Shown here in pieces: positions 53,900-64,000 of a DNA stretch of 64,000 bases. Source of the DNA: Nematopogon swammerdamellus (lineage: Eukaryota > Arthropoda > Insecta > Lepidoptera > Adelidae); the NCBI GenBank assembly GCA_946902875.1, contig OX336345.1:21111395-21175394 (forward strand). Reading direction: 5' to 3'. The translations under genes and the position numbers were made by a program. Positions within the stretch are counted from its first letter, which is position 1. Each line of letters starts with the position of its first letter. The notes beneath the pieces are model-generated. The model did not search any database, was not told the DNA's origin, and was given only the letters and a program-made list of their open reading frames with translations.

Positions 53900-56800
53900 A
53901 TGATGGACATGTCGGAGGTGAAGGCGTTCAACGCCGAGGTAATGTTTCTCACCGTGTGAAGTTGTCAGTTCTGATCGGAAATGTGGGAAGCCGTGCGCGG
54001 GGCACACGCGGGCGGCTCGCGCCCGCGCGGCCGCGCCGGCGGAGTCTTAACGGTGTCGTGTGTTGCAGCTGTCGGGGCTGTATGACAACAAGCCGCCGAT
54101 CTCGAAGGCGAAGATGAGCGCTATCACGCGGGGAGCGATCAAGGCGATCAAGTTCTACAAGCACGTCGTGCACTCGGTGGAGAAATTCATCGCGAAGTGC
54201 AAGCCCGAGTACAAAGTGCCCGGGTTGTACGTGATCGACTCCATCGTGCGGCAGTCGCGCCACCAGTTCGGGCAGGACAAGGACGTGTTCGCTCCGCGCT
54301 TCGCCAAGAACATGCAGCAGACGTGCGCGAACCTGTTCCGCTGCCCGCCCGAGGACAAGGTGCGTGCTCGCACTTGCTAATAGCTCATCCATAACCTATT
54401 CGCATTCATAACCTTGCAGATAACCTTAAAATATTTTTCACTGAACACTGCTGACCGCTTGTTGTGTTGGTTCATAGAATATAGATATTTAGCAGTGACT
54501 CAAAACGCCTAGCATCCTAATAAATAAACCATTATCTTACCACAAACTAGCACGTCTCGACAGAACAACAGAGATGCCTTTCTATCTACAACTGTATTGT
54601 CTCTTTCTAAAGCTCGATGTTCATTACCTAGAACGTTAAAAAAGGTATGGACCCCGAACCCTATCCTCGCCAGCGTAACACAATATAAGTAAAAGCATAC
54701 TTGTTTCATTGGACGGTCATGCGCTGGCCCGTCAGTCTGTCATCGGCCGCGTTCGCAAAAACCTGTTTAAAATGCCCGCATGCTCTGTGTTTACGTGTAA
54801 AAACACTACAGCCAAGTTTAGTGTGCACAATAGTGGAATATCTTATCATCGGTAAGTACACTCCGCTCCCCGCAACTCGGCGACGCTAGTTCTCATACAA
54901 GCATTTGACAGTCCGGCGTCCATACCTTTTTTATCGTTCTAGTTCATTACTTACTGCCGTGTGCTGTACTATCCGTGTTGTGCGCCTTCATCATTCTATA
55001 TTTGCTTATAAATCGAGAAAAACTCAAATCAATTTGTGTGGAGTTTTCACTGGTGCAATCTGGCACATCTCAGGGGATGGTTTTAGGATATATTTTTTTC
55101 CGTGAAGCGAGGCCATGGGAACAGTTAGTTCCCGTTATAAAGTACAGTAATACCCTGTTTTATGCGAGAGCATGCCAGGCGCACTCCGCAGGTATGAAGC
55201 TGCAAGTACATCGGCGGGCCCGGCTTGGCGGGCCAATTCAGTGAAACTTGCCGCTTCAGAAGAGATAGAGTTACGCAGTAGAAAGAGAAGTGTGTTGTAG
55301 GTGCATATATTCTAGTCAAGCAGAGCTGTGCGAACTGAATGGCACTTTATTGCATCGTTGCAAGATTAGCTATTTATTTATGCATCTTTGAAGAGTGATC
55401 CTTCTGTACTTTAGTACTATTATGTATTCTGTCGCGAGAGATACTTTCCGGGGAAAGTAGCGAAATTCATATATACATTCCTATTGGTATGATAAATGAC
55501 AGAATATAATAAATTGAATTTTATTGCTAATTTTTATCCATTGATAATCCAGACGAGTAAAAAACCAAACTATGCCGGATTACCAAGGCATCCGGATTAT
55601 AGTATGAAATATTTTTATTAATAGTCTATCGCAAACATCTTCAAAATCGCAGTGTAGAGGTTATATCTATTGATCATCTTGCGAAATCGCACTTTTTCAT
55701 TCAGTGTTAAGAGTTCGATGTTCACTTGGTGCCATTTTTTAGCACACAAGTGTAAATACGATTGCCCTGAGCTGCTCCAAATGTTCACCTTCGAGGCCAC
55801 ATCATGAAACTAAGTCGAACAATCTTTAACAGCAATAGTCGCAAACATTTCATGACAAACAGAGTAGTGGACGCCTGGAACCAACTTACAGAGGAAGTAA
55901 TAAGCGCATTTCTTACTGGTTCTTCTTCGTGGGTGTAATCGAATTGGATAGAACAAATTGTAACAAATTTGAGTACAGTCATGCTGTCTAATGAATGCTT
56001 AATAAACAATATACAATATACTTAGTACCAACCAATTAAAACATAATTCTCAAAAAAGAGTGCTCAAGAACGATATATTATAAATTAAAAAAAAAACAAG
56101 ATTATGACAAAAACAACAAATTGTTACCGGATTTAGACGTATCAGCCAAGCCTGCCTGTCTAAAATAAATAAATCAATAAAGTCAATAAAATATCGTACA
56201 ACTGAAACGGTGCGACGAAATAGCAATTCAGAGTCAAATTCATGTGCGCGTAGAATGCGGCCGCGGCCCATAAAGTACTCCTGATATTCGACATAAGCGC
56301 GTCTTTATGTCGAATATGTGCGCCTGGTTGTGGCGCAGTACTGGCGATTGGAGAGGGATGCGGCGCACGGAGCGGCCACCGCCCCGTTTTGCCCCCTCTA
56401 TGGTCGCTGTCTGCATTATCGCGATCACTAGACTACTGGTGGATTAATAAGTAATAAGCGCACTTAGTACCAACCAATTCAAAAATAGACTAGATAAATA
56501 TCTAACAAATAAAACATAATCTCAAAAAAAGTGCTCAAGAACGATAATAACAAAAAATTATAAAAAAATCTAAGATAATGACGAAAAACAACAAATTTTA
56601 ACTGGATTTAGACGTATCAGCCTAGGCTGCCTGTCTAAAATAAATAAATAAATTATCGAGGCCCTAGTGTATTAGTGATTTGTTTAGTTCGTGCGCTTTC
56701 AAGTGTAAAAAATGGAGGGTAGTGGATTTCACTAATCCTTGCATTTTTGCGTACACAAGGAAGACCGTTCCCTTGTAGACATTGCACGTATTGTGCTCTA

Positions 56801-58338
56801 AATGGCTGGGAATTTCAAGGTAAACTGTTCGCCAGCGACCAGCTGGTAGGCTGGTATAATAGTTGACTTTTTAGGAACATGTAGATGTATTTTGGATTCG
56901 CCGAAATCACTCTTTCATATAAAAAAAATTTATTGAAGATGACAGTTCATGCAAAACCGAGATGCCTTGATAATCCAAACTACCAAAAAAACTACCCCTG
57001 TTCGGACTGATAGTATGTTAGATAGAAAAATTCAATAAAACAGCTGTATACTTAAAAAATATATATTGAGTGACCCTCTGAATCATAAAATACACAAAAA
57101 ACTGTTACTTAGTTATAAAGTGATCTATTTTAGTCTGGCGAGTTCTATTTATTGACTAATAATAAGCCTTGTCCCTCAAATTATGTAGCATCATCTTTTC
57201 GGATAATGAGAGGTCATTTTCGTCAGCCCAGTCCAAGCAAGTGTTAAGTTCTGATATGGCTTGCGAGTGGGGTATTTTCTTGACATTTGGAGTAGGAGAA
57301 TCGTGAATAAATAAAAGATTCGTCATTCCTAGATTCGTCAGCGAGAGGGCGTCACTTGGCTCTGTTCGGATTATAGAGGCATTCGGATTAGCCTGAGTAC
57401 GGATTATCGAGGCTCTACTGTATTTTGTTTTTTTAAGACGGATGTAGTGTGTTCAGTTCTGACAAATTTTAACCTGTTTAATACGGCGTTACAATAATGC
57501 TTCCCCTCCTGAGGCTAGAGTAATAAACTCTTCCATCTTATAGCTAATGAAAATACCTACAAAATGAAGGGAAAAAGTGAGGGCTTACTTGTTTAGAAGT
57601 ACAGATGTTTTATCTTACGAGCGCGGGTGAGCCACGCTTGTGTGTGTAAATGTGTAAATATACATGCACACTGTCTTTGGCTAACGGTACACACACAGGA
57701 GCGCGTGTCTATACGCATTACAACTACAAGTATGGCTCACCCGCGCTCGTGAGATAAAACATCTGTACCACATATTTTCGTTAGATAAAATGTGCGAACA
57801 TGTTTCGAATAAAGTTTTGGAATCCGATCGGGGCCTCAGGAAGCCGAAGTGTGAAAACGAATTGGGCCCTAAGAAATAAACAGGTTAAATAGTCATGTAG
57901 TTGCTATTGATAAGTTTTATCGATTGTTTAACCGCTCAGGTGTCGGCGGGACAAGCTGCGAGAAAAAAGCTGACACAAAGCGAAGCCGTGGGCAAGAGCT
58001 GGCTCTAAATGAATGCTTAATGTTTCAGCGTAATATAATCAGGGTGTTGAATCTGTGGCAAAAGAACAACGTGTTTGGTCCGGACGTGATCCAACCGCTT
58101 CTGGACATGGCGGACCCGAACCACCCCATCCACCAGGAGATACAGCTGCAGCAGCAGCAGAACAGCGCCAACGGTCTGTACCTTACCTGTTGCCAACGTT
58201 GGGTAATTTTTTATTTTTTTTTTTTTAATGAAAAGTGACACGGCTGACTACGTTGCCTACTATAACCCTATTTTTAGGTGTCCGTATCCCGTATGGAAGC
58301 CTATTACTAAGCCTACGCCGTCTGTCTGTCTGTCGGTC

Positions 58339-58370
<32 letters not shown>

Positions 58371-61300
58371 CGAGGGCTGTATCTCTAGAACCGTAATAGG
58401 TAGCCCGTTGAAATTTTCACAGAATATGTGTTATTATGGCGGATATAACAACAAATAATAAAAAATAGAAAAAGTAAAAAATTATTGGGGGTTCCCACAA
58501 GAAACATGTTTTTTTTTGTGGTGCGGAAACCTCGGTGCGCGAGTTCGACTCGCACTTGGCCGGTTTTTTTAACTGTGCACTTCGAGCTGTCAGCACTGAC
58601 TGCTTCCCTCCGCTTACTTCTTCACCTCTCCGCCGACGCATATCAGTACGGTCTGCACTCCGTACTGATTAGGCGTCGGCGGTGAGGTGAGGCAGTACAA
58701 TCGGGGGGTGAATTCAGTGCTGAGAACCTAACGGCTTTGACAGCTCGAAGTGCACAGTTAAAAAAATTGGGTTATACGCCCGTCGTGTCAGCCAAACGCA
58801 CGTACAGCCAAGCGTGAACTGGGTTTGTGGCAGCAGCTTCCCTTAATTCGGACCACCTACACTGAACTGGATGGAAAACATTAACTATTTAAATAGCCGT
58901 TTCACCCGACCTTTCATTCAATGCGGTGGTATCAACCCAGGCGGGATTAACCCTACCACCTAGTAAGGTGAGAAGGGAAGGGACCTACAGTTTTACTTGG
59001 AACCACGGTCAGCCTCCAATGGTCGGGCGGTCACCCATCCAAGTACTGACCACGCTCAGGGTTGCTTAACAACGGTCGACCGACCGCACCACTGAGCTAC
59101 CGAGGCTGACAAAAAATGTTTAACACCCGGTATAAAATTCAAGTTCATACTTTTTGTGGCAGTACTTGTAGGACAAAAAATTACCATACATCTTGCACGG
59201 GATTAATATTGCTTGTCGCGAACGTTGCAGGGAGTATGCTGAACGTGTCAAATGCAGTGTCGGAGCAGAAGGCGTCCCCCGTCCCGCCCGCGCAGCACCC
59301 ATCCGCGCCGCCGCCCGTCTCCGAGCCCTCGGGCCAGCGAGAGCAGGTCGGTTAACTCTCTGTCTGCAAACTTCCCTCGGGATCGGAAACGTTCGTGCAA
59401 ACCACCATCCGTACCACGCGCTTTATCCTGGTTTCTCGGGATAAAGCAGAGAGGTAAGCAGAGTAATCGCTATTGCGCTGCAATGACTCTGGGAAATTGC
59501 AGCAACGACCACAACGTTTAGTAAAGTATTCTGACAAGATAACTATATCGAGCAGGAAGTAAGGTGCGAAGACCCACCTGCTGCATGACTCGATGGAAGG
59601 ACCGCTCCAAAGTGAGAGGTGGCTATCCTGTCGCCCTTTAGCACTCTCGTCCTTATTCCTTGGTCGCTATTTACGACATGCACAAGGAGAGCTGCAGCGG
59701 GGCTATTCTGTTTAAGTACTGGTTGGCCCGACACGGTACTTGAAAACCAAGTTAGCCTTAACAAACACGGTAACTTTTTTTAGGAAACCTTATGGGCTAC
59801 GCCCTTGACGACAGCCCATTGCCCCTTAATCCAGTCCGAACTAGGTGCCATCCTCTTTGGCTGTGTTGACTACCACTGAAGTGCATGGAAAACAAACTAT
59901 TTTCATAGACGGCTTCAACCGACCTTGATTTAATGCGGTGGTACCGGTCCGACTGGTTACAATAACCCATAGTGAGACGAGGGTATGGATGTTTTACGCG
60001 GAATGGTCATCCATCAAAGTGCGGACCGCGCACGCATGTGCTTACGTGCATGCGCACGGCGAACGAACGGCCATGCATTGTACTACCGAGCTACGACACT
60101 GTCTCTGTAACGTGTACTTAGCGCAGGGACAGAAAAGGTAGGTAAGTTGCTCACTCGCCGGGCGAAGTAGGTCTCCAGAATCCTCGCAGACGGCCGGATG
60201 TGCACCACCGCAGGGACTGCAGAGCCGGCGTGCTCTGCAGCGTCCGAGTCCTCACGAAGTAACTTAAAAACTACTCGCTCTAAAACGTCATTGTCGCAAT
60301 CTTACTAACTATACACACACTCCTGTTCGTAACTCGTTTCTAACCCATATAAAATCCCTTATTTTCGTTGCTCCCGTACTTGACGTGGCTCACGCTCGCA
60401 TGGTCGTCCGCTAACTACCCGCCGTACACTTTTTCCCTTCGTCTGCGTCTCTTCTTTCGAAGCTACCCGCACGGCGAGCGGGCAAACCTTACTCGGGGGG
60501 GTCGCCGGCAAAAGAAAAACGGCAAGGTTTTACACTATAATAAAACACAATTTACACAATTTCAGAGAGAAGGACGGGCCTGTTTATTTTTCAAAAATTT
60601 GTCAAATCGTGGTGCTATTCTTGAAATGCTAAAATCAATTTCAAATCAAATCATTTTCTAATAGAAGTCTATTTCTCTTTTTATTCGTTTTAATGTTGAA
60701 TTGAAGAGAACGTCAGTTCACGTAGTGGTTGATCTCTGATCAATGAGAGACAGTGGATTCAAATCTCGCGGGTATTAACATTTTTCCTGCCTACCTACCT
60801 GTCCTCCCAACCAAATTATTTCCTTTTCACCTACCCGTCGCTGGTGGAAAATTCTACGAGATCTCCATCAAACGGCGTCCGGGAACGACGAGCCGTGCTC
60901 TCCCGCGTCGGAAAACGGACAATCAGCGAGCTTCTCCAAACCATTTTGAATACGCCGTGCGTATCTGTGCGCTCCCGCCGAGCCCAACTTCGCGTTTCGC
61001 GTGTTTGCGGTCGAGCGCACCCCCCGCGGCTGTTAGTGCGGTCGCGCCGGAGTCTCCGGCGAGTGCTGCAGCCCCAACCCGGTGGGAACGGAAGAAGGAG
61101 CCGAGCAGGCACGTTTGCGCGCGCCTCCGCGTCGCATCGGGTGAGCCAGTAATGAATATAGGTACCAAAATAGAGAAAATCATAAACGTAGTATTTTAAA
61201 TTACTAACTTTTTTCTGTCTATGGCCCAAGGGGGTCGCGAAAATTTTTCAACCTGTAAAGGGGTCGCGTATTCAAAAAGATTGAAGAACACTGGTGTAGC

Positions 61301-63341
61301 GGAATGATGGTAGGAGCAGGGATGCGCTAAGTACACAATTACAACTTGATGATTGATTTGACCGCAGGGCTCCGGCGGCTCCAAATTCAAGAAGCTTCTA
61401 AACGAGGACTTCGAGTACGACAGCGAGGACGACGGCGCGGGTGCGGAGCCGGCGCCGGCGCCCGCGCCGCCGGTCCCGGCCGCCGCCCCGCCGCCCCCCG
61501 CGCCTGCACCCGTCATGTTCTCTCAGCAGCAGACAGCGGAGGCTCTCGGCAGGTCTGTATTGCACCGCCCCTCGTTGCGCGCGGAGCTGATTCGGGAGGT
61601 TTACTCTTTTCTATGGGTTCAGTGCGGGACCCTATTACTTAACCTACACTGTCTGTCTGTCCGTCTATCCTACCTTTAAACGTTTGAACCGTAATAAGTA
61701 GTCAGTATAGGTAGACATTTTCACAAAATATGTGTTAATAGCTTAGCGGGCGAAGCCGCGGGCAATTCGTGTGTAAAAAAAAAGAAGAAAGTAAGCCTGC
61801 TACCGTACCTTTATTTCGGCATGCGGAACAATTCGGTTTGTATGAGAGCTACGTCTTAGCGTAACCGGGACTTAATTTCATTTAGCCTATCCTGTGTCAC
61901 GTATAATCAAGTGTGCTTGTAAGAAGTTTCATCAAATTCGGATGTTCGGTTTAAGAGTTATGGAGATAAATACATACATACAGAAAAGATTTCTAAAAAT
62001 CATCAATTTAGTTTTAGTATCATACATAGAGTCTACAAATGCAATACATCATAAAACAAAGTAACTGACAATCAGCGAGCTTCTCTTACATGACCATTCC
62101 TTACAGATTTATTATGGTAGATATCACAAATAATAAAAAAAAGCCAAGTGCGTGTCGGACTCGCGCACCAAGGTTTCCGTACCATCATGTAATTGGCCAG
62201 TTTTTATTATTTGTTCTTTTACTTAGAGTTTGTACGATAAACACTAATTACACCATTAACTTTTAAGTAATATTACCAATTACATAACAGTAATATAATA
62301 ATTACTTTCAAATAACAAATACTAATTAAGTCAATCAAACAATACAAACTAATATTAAACATTTCATAAAACCTACGAGAGGCCACGAAGTATTGTCAAA
62401 CAATATCACACATTTAATGAAGTCCGTACTTAAATCAAGTTTATAGAAATAGAGATTTTTTTTTTTATGGAAACTGACTTGGTTGGCTACATCACCTACA
62501 ACGTCCGTGGGTGACGCCTGTCTCGACAACATTCAGTGCGGTGGTACCAACCCGGGCGGGTTAAACCCTACCACCAAGTAAGATTAGGAGGGAAGGGACC
62601 TACAGTTTTACGAGGAATCCGAACCTCGGACAGCCTCCAACGGTCAGCGGTCACCCATCCAAGTACTGACCGCACCCAGCGTTGCTTAACATTCAATAGC
62701 GACAGTTGACTGTCTGCACCACTGAGCTGTCGAGGCTGACAAAAAAAGATAAACAAATTAAATTATTCGAGAGTTTGCTTCCATAATGCAATGATAGAAA
62801 ATTTGAATGCAATATCGGTAGCAGCGAAACCTTTAATAATTGCTGTCACGGCCCTACTATCGCATCTAAAGTATTCATATGTTTTTTTTTTATGGAAACT
62901 GACATGGTTGGCTACATCACCTACAACATCTGTGATGTCAGCCCATAACACCGGGTGAACTGGGTGCCACGTCAGTGCTTCCCTTCGGTCATGTCGGCTA
63001 CACTGAACTGGACGGAAAACACTAACTATTTACATAGCCGTTTCGACCGACCTTTCATTCAGTGCGGTGGTATCATCCCGGGCGGGTTAAACCCTACCTA
63101 GTAATATGAGAAGGGAGTCATATCCCTTAGTCGCCTTTTACGACATACACGGGGAGAGATGCATTGGGGCTATTCTTTTAAAGTACCAGCCCCACACGGT
63201 ACAATGTACGGTTTTGGCCACATCGCGCGTGTATGTGTGAATAAATAAATTGTAAAATGTTGCAGCATCCTGACAAACCCCGAGATCCTGCGTCAGCTGC
63301 AGAGTCTGCAGGCCCAGATGCACATGATGACCGGCATGCAG
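53900..63341 (+). CDS. SCAF8: SCAF4/SCAF8 homologue, CTD-interacting (5' part)
   Basis: Six coding exons join in phase: 53900-53938, 54069-54359, 58029-58173, 59231-59346, 61368-61552, 63266-63341 (284 codons); the gene continues past the window. SR-related factors of this family bind the phosphorylated RNA polymerase II C-terminal domain and control transcript ends. Residues 1-~140 are the CID: VKAFNAEL, KPPISKAKMSAITRGAIKAI, KFYKHVVHSVEKFI, KVPGLYVIDSIVRQSRHQFG, DVFAPRFAKNM, and RVLNLWQKNNVFGPDVIQPL in exon 3. Exon 3 ends Gln-rich; exons 4-5 are Pro/Ala-rich with KFKKLLNEDFEYDSEDD, a block also known in SCAF8; exon 6 has NPEILRQLQSLQAQMHMM. The first ATG sits in a good context (gccgccaacATG). 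The RS-rich part and RRM are not in the window. Insects usually have one gene for this pair, so the 4-versus-8 name is a convention. Confidence 0.95.
54772..54851 (+). pseudogene. Isolated THAP zinc-finger first exon
   Basis: ATG followed by 26 codons, PACSVFTCKN then TTAKFSVHNSGISYH, ending at a strong GTAAGT donor (54852). The C-x4-C spacing and the SYHR ending fit the N-terminal quarter of a THAP domain (C2CH DNA-binding finger of P-element transposases and THAP proteins). I found no second exon with the remaining Trp and Cys-x2-His parts before SCAF exon 3. It may be a relic of a P-element-like transposon or a first exon of a gene nested in SCAF intron 2. Confidence 0.5.
55790..56660 (+). 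mobile_element. Two LINE 3' tails around a foreign segment
   Basis: 55800-56030 encodes a remnant FMTNRVVDAWNQL...EEVISA matching the C terminus of the LINE at 49447-50745. The tail motif gatttagacgtatcagcc, then ctgcctgtctaaaataaata, occurs at about 56130-56175 and again at 56605-56650. The stretch between (about 56190-56445) is unrelated and contains a palindrome at 56283-56316. Confidence 0.7.
56930..57420 (-). mobile_element. Tigger/pogo-type element remnant
   Basis: The right end ggattatcgaggctctactg (to 57420) is a Tigger-type TIR, flanked by TA. Just inside, the minus strand encodes ISELNTCLDWADENDLSLSE followed by KMMLHNLRDKAYY, like the acidic C terminus of pogo/Tigger transposases; the DDE core is absent. 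A second Tigger-type end (attatcgaggccctagtg) stands at 56655-56672. Confidence 0.65.
57600..57767. mobile_element. MITE with 34-bp TIRs
   Basis: acagatgttttatcttacga, then gcgcgggtgagcca, is mirrored by tggctcacccgcgctcgtga, then gataaaacatctgt, with one mismatch. About 168 bp, no coding. Confidence 0.85.
57886..57930. mobile_element. Fragment of the M1/M2 MITE
   Basis: tagtcatgtagttgctattg and ttttatcgattgtttaac match the interior of M2 (36268-36310). A possible left half is at 57425-57475. Confidence 0.55.
58274..58567 (+). mobile_element. CCGTCTGT-type SINE
   Basis: taggtgtccgtatcccgtat, long (tgtc)n/(cgtc)n tract, tctctagaaccgtaatagg, and end gttcgactcgcacttggccg plus T tract. Starts about 100 bp after SCAF exon 3. 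Confidence 0.88.
58564..58766. mobile_element. Foldback element abutting the SINE
   Basis: aactgtgcacttcgagctgtca at the left and its exact complement at the right give a 28-bp arm including T/A runs; a second, inner hairpin (cgccgacgc...gcgtcggcg) spans about 58631-58682. Confidence 0.8.
58772..59109 (-). mobile_element. 5S/tRNA composite SINE
   Basis: The reverse complement reads gtcagcctcggtagctcagt, gttgttaagcaaccctg, gtcagtacttggatgggtga, then ggttcc B-box region (damaged), core and a diverged tail. Confidence 0.83.
59440..59970 (-). mobile_element. AAGGCGACTAAGGG repeat followed by a diverged core-SINE
   Basis: 59440-59745 is the reverse-complement repeat (gagtaatcgctattgcgctg, cccacctgctgcatgactcg). 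59780-59970 is an old core-SINE tail and core (gcggtggtaccggtccgact). Confidence 0.7.
59971..60715. other. SCAF intron 4, unassigned
   Basis: Mixed composition, no confident repeat or exon. A ttacacaatttcag acceptor-like site at about 60553 is not followed by a recognisable exon. Confidence 0.4.
60716..61293. mobile_element. hAT remnant with tRNA-like module
   Basis: The right end, read inward, is CAGTGTTCTTCAATCTTTTT then GAATACGCGACCCC, like hAT (Tip/Charlie-type) ends. No matching left end was found. 60717-60773 has gtagtggttgat and ggattcaaatctcgcgggt, tRNA A/B-box like. Confidence 0.45.
61613..61760 (+). mobile_element. CCGTCTGT-type SINE, 3' truncated
   Basis: tgggttcagtgcgggaccct, ctgtctgtctgtccgtctat, gaaccgtaataagtag and attttcacaaaatatgtg. 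Starts about 60 bp after SCAF exon 5. Confidence 0.75.
61761..62456. other. SCAF intron 5, AT-rich with SINE scraps
   Basis: A reverse SINE end (ccaagtgcgtgtcggactcg) is at 62135-62215. The rest is unassigned. Confidence 0.5.
62457..62740 (-). mobile_element. 5S/tRNA composite SINE with deleted tail
   Basis: The reverse complement starts gtcagcctcgacagctcagt, with gcgttgcttaac and ggtcacccatccaagtactg on this strand, then the core. A deletion removes most of the tail (acgtccgtgggtgacgcctg junction). Confidence 0.85.
62881..63203 (-). mobile_element. Core-SINE with AAGGCGACTAAGGG head, full-length
   Basis: Runs on this strand from a T tract and atggaaactgacatggttgg through acatctgtgatgtcagccca and the core to tagtcgccttttacgacata and ccagccccacacggtac. 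The best full-length example of this head type; ends about 60 bp before SCAF exon 6. Confidence 0.9.
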
Positions 63342-63354
63342 GTGAGAACACATT

Positions 63355-64000
63355 AGGGGACCGATCGAGCTCCAGCGACTCGCTGAAACCGGACCGACTC
63401 GCTCGAACTCGAGCGATTCGCTGGAACTCGAGTGACTCGCTGAAATTAGACCGACTTGCTGGAGCTCAAGCGACTCGCTGAAACCAGACTGACTCGCTGG
63501 AACTCGAGCGATTCGCTGGAACTCGAGTGACTCGCTGAAATTAGACCGACTTGCTGGAGCTCAAGCGACTCGCTGAAACCAGACTGACTCGCTGGAACTC
63601 GAGCGATTCGCTGGAACTCGAGTGACTCGCTGAAACCAGACCGACACGCTGGAACTCGAGCGACTCGCTGAAATTAGACCGACTTGCTGGAGCTCAAGCG
63701 ACTCGCTGAAACCAGACTGACGCTGGAACTCGAGCGATTCGCTGGAACCAGACCGACACGCTGGAGCTCGAGCGACTCGCTGAAATTAGCCTGACTTGCT
63801 GGAGCTCAAACGACTCGCTGAAACCAGACTGACTCGCTGGAACTCGAGCGATTCGCTGGAACTCGAGTGACTCGCTGAAACCAGACCGACACGCTGGAGC
63901 TCGAGCGACTCGCTGAAATTAGACTGACTTGCTGGAGCTCAAGCGACTCGCTGAAACCAGACTGACTCGCTGGAACTCGAGCGATTCGCTGGAACTCGAG
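63355..64000. repeat. Tandem repeat of ~19-bp units in SCAF intron 6
   Basis: Units such as cgctggaactcgagcgatt and cgctgaaaccagactgact alternate in a higher-order pattern of roughly 95-130 bp (gacttgctggagctcaagcg recurs near 63453, 63548, 63681, 63791, 63926). It runs off the end of the window and begins about 14 bp after exon 6. Confidence 0.93.

Overview
The window looks like nuclear DNA of an insect, most likely a moth or butterfly (Lepidoptera). It has short-intron to medium-intron protein genes with GT/AG splice sites and GC-rich exons in an AT-rich background. Interspersed repeats are very dense and of lepidopteran style: a tRNA-derived SINE whose 3' end reads like 'cgcacttggccggtttt', RTE 3' tails ending in (GATGAT)n, CR1/Jockey-type LINE ends, a short (CCTAA) telomere-like run, and many small TIR elements. 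Species cannot be determined from this sequence.

Six host genes or gene parts were reconstructed by joining exons in phase. From left to right they are: (1) 3827-6856, minus, 5' half of an acidic transcription-factor-like protein, best match CREBRF/REPTOR family; (2) 14114-15283, plus, complete MYCBP (AMY-1) homologue, 2 coding exons; (3) 19288-27850, minus, complete mitochondrial ATP synthase OSCP subunit, 4 exons, 208 aa; (4) 28977-35782, plus, complete FAD polyamine oxidase (spermine / N1-acetylpolyamine oxidase family), 3 exons, about 550 aa; (5) 51662-53094, minus, complete NUDT18-type Nudix hydrolase, 2 exons, 335 aa; (6) 53900-63341 and beyond, plus, first six coding exons of a SCAF4/SCAF8 homologue (CID domain). 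A single THAP zinc-finger first exon lies inside intron 2 of SCAF. Genes 3/4 and 5/6 are divergent neighbours.

The rest is a mobile-element landscape. 1-2330 is an 11-bp-based satellite that switches strand near 1490. 11.8-13.9 kb is a four-layer nest: hAT in which a second hAT is inserted, carrying a SINE, carrying another SINE; both hATs keep perfect 8-bp target duplications. 22.1-25.7 kb (OSCP intron 2) holds a deleted mariner next to a LINE whose reverse transcriptase is split by a hAT element containing a 100-bp minisatellite. 28.3-28.9 kb is a hAT MITE ending 74 bp before the polyamine oxidase start codon. 47.4-49.1 kb is a TTAA-flanked (piggyBac-type) element with another hAT inside. 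36.2-36.9 kb is a MITE carrying a SINE. 36.9-49.4 kb has no host gene that I can recognise.

The least familiar material is (a) a modular SINE group in which three different heads, one carrying a 5S rRNA promoter between tRNA-like A and B boxes, are joined to one shared core, and (b) several TIR elements that each carry an internal tRNA-like A-box/B-box module followed by a T-rich stretch. The six genes are unrelated in function and I see no operon-like or pathway-level unit.
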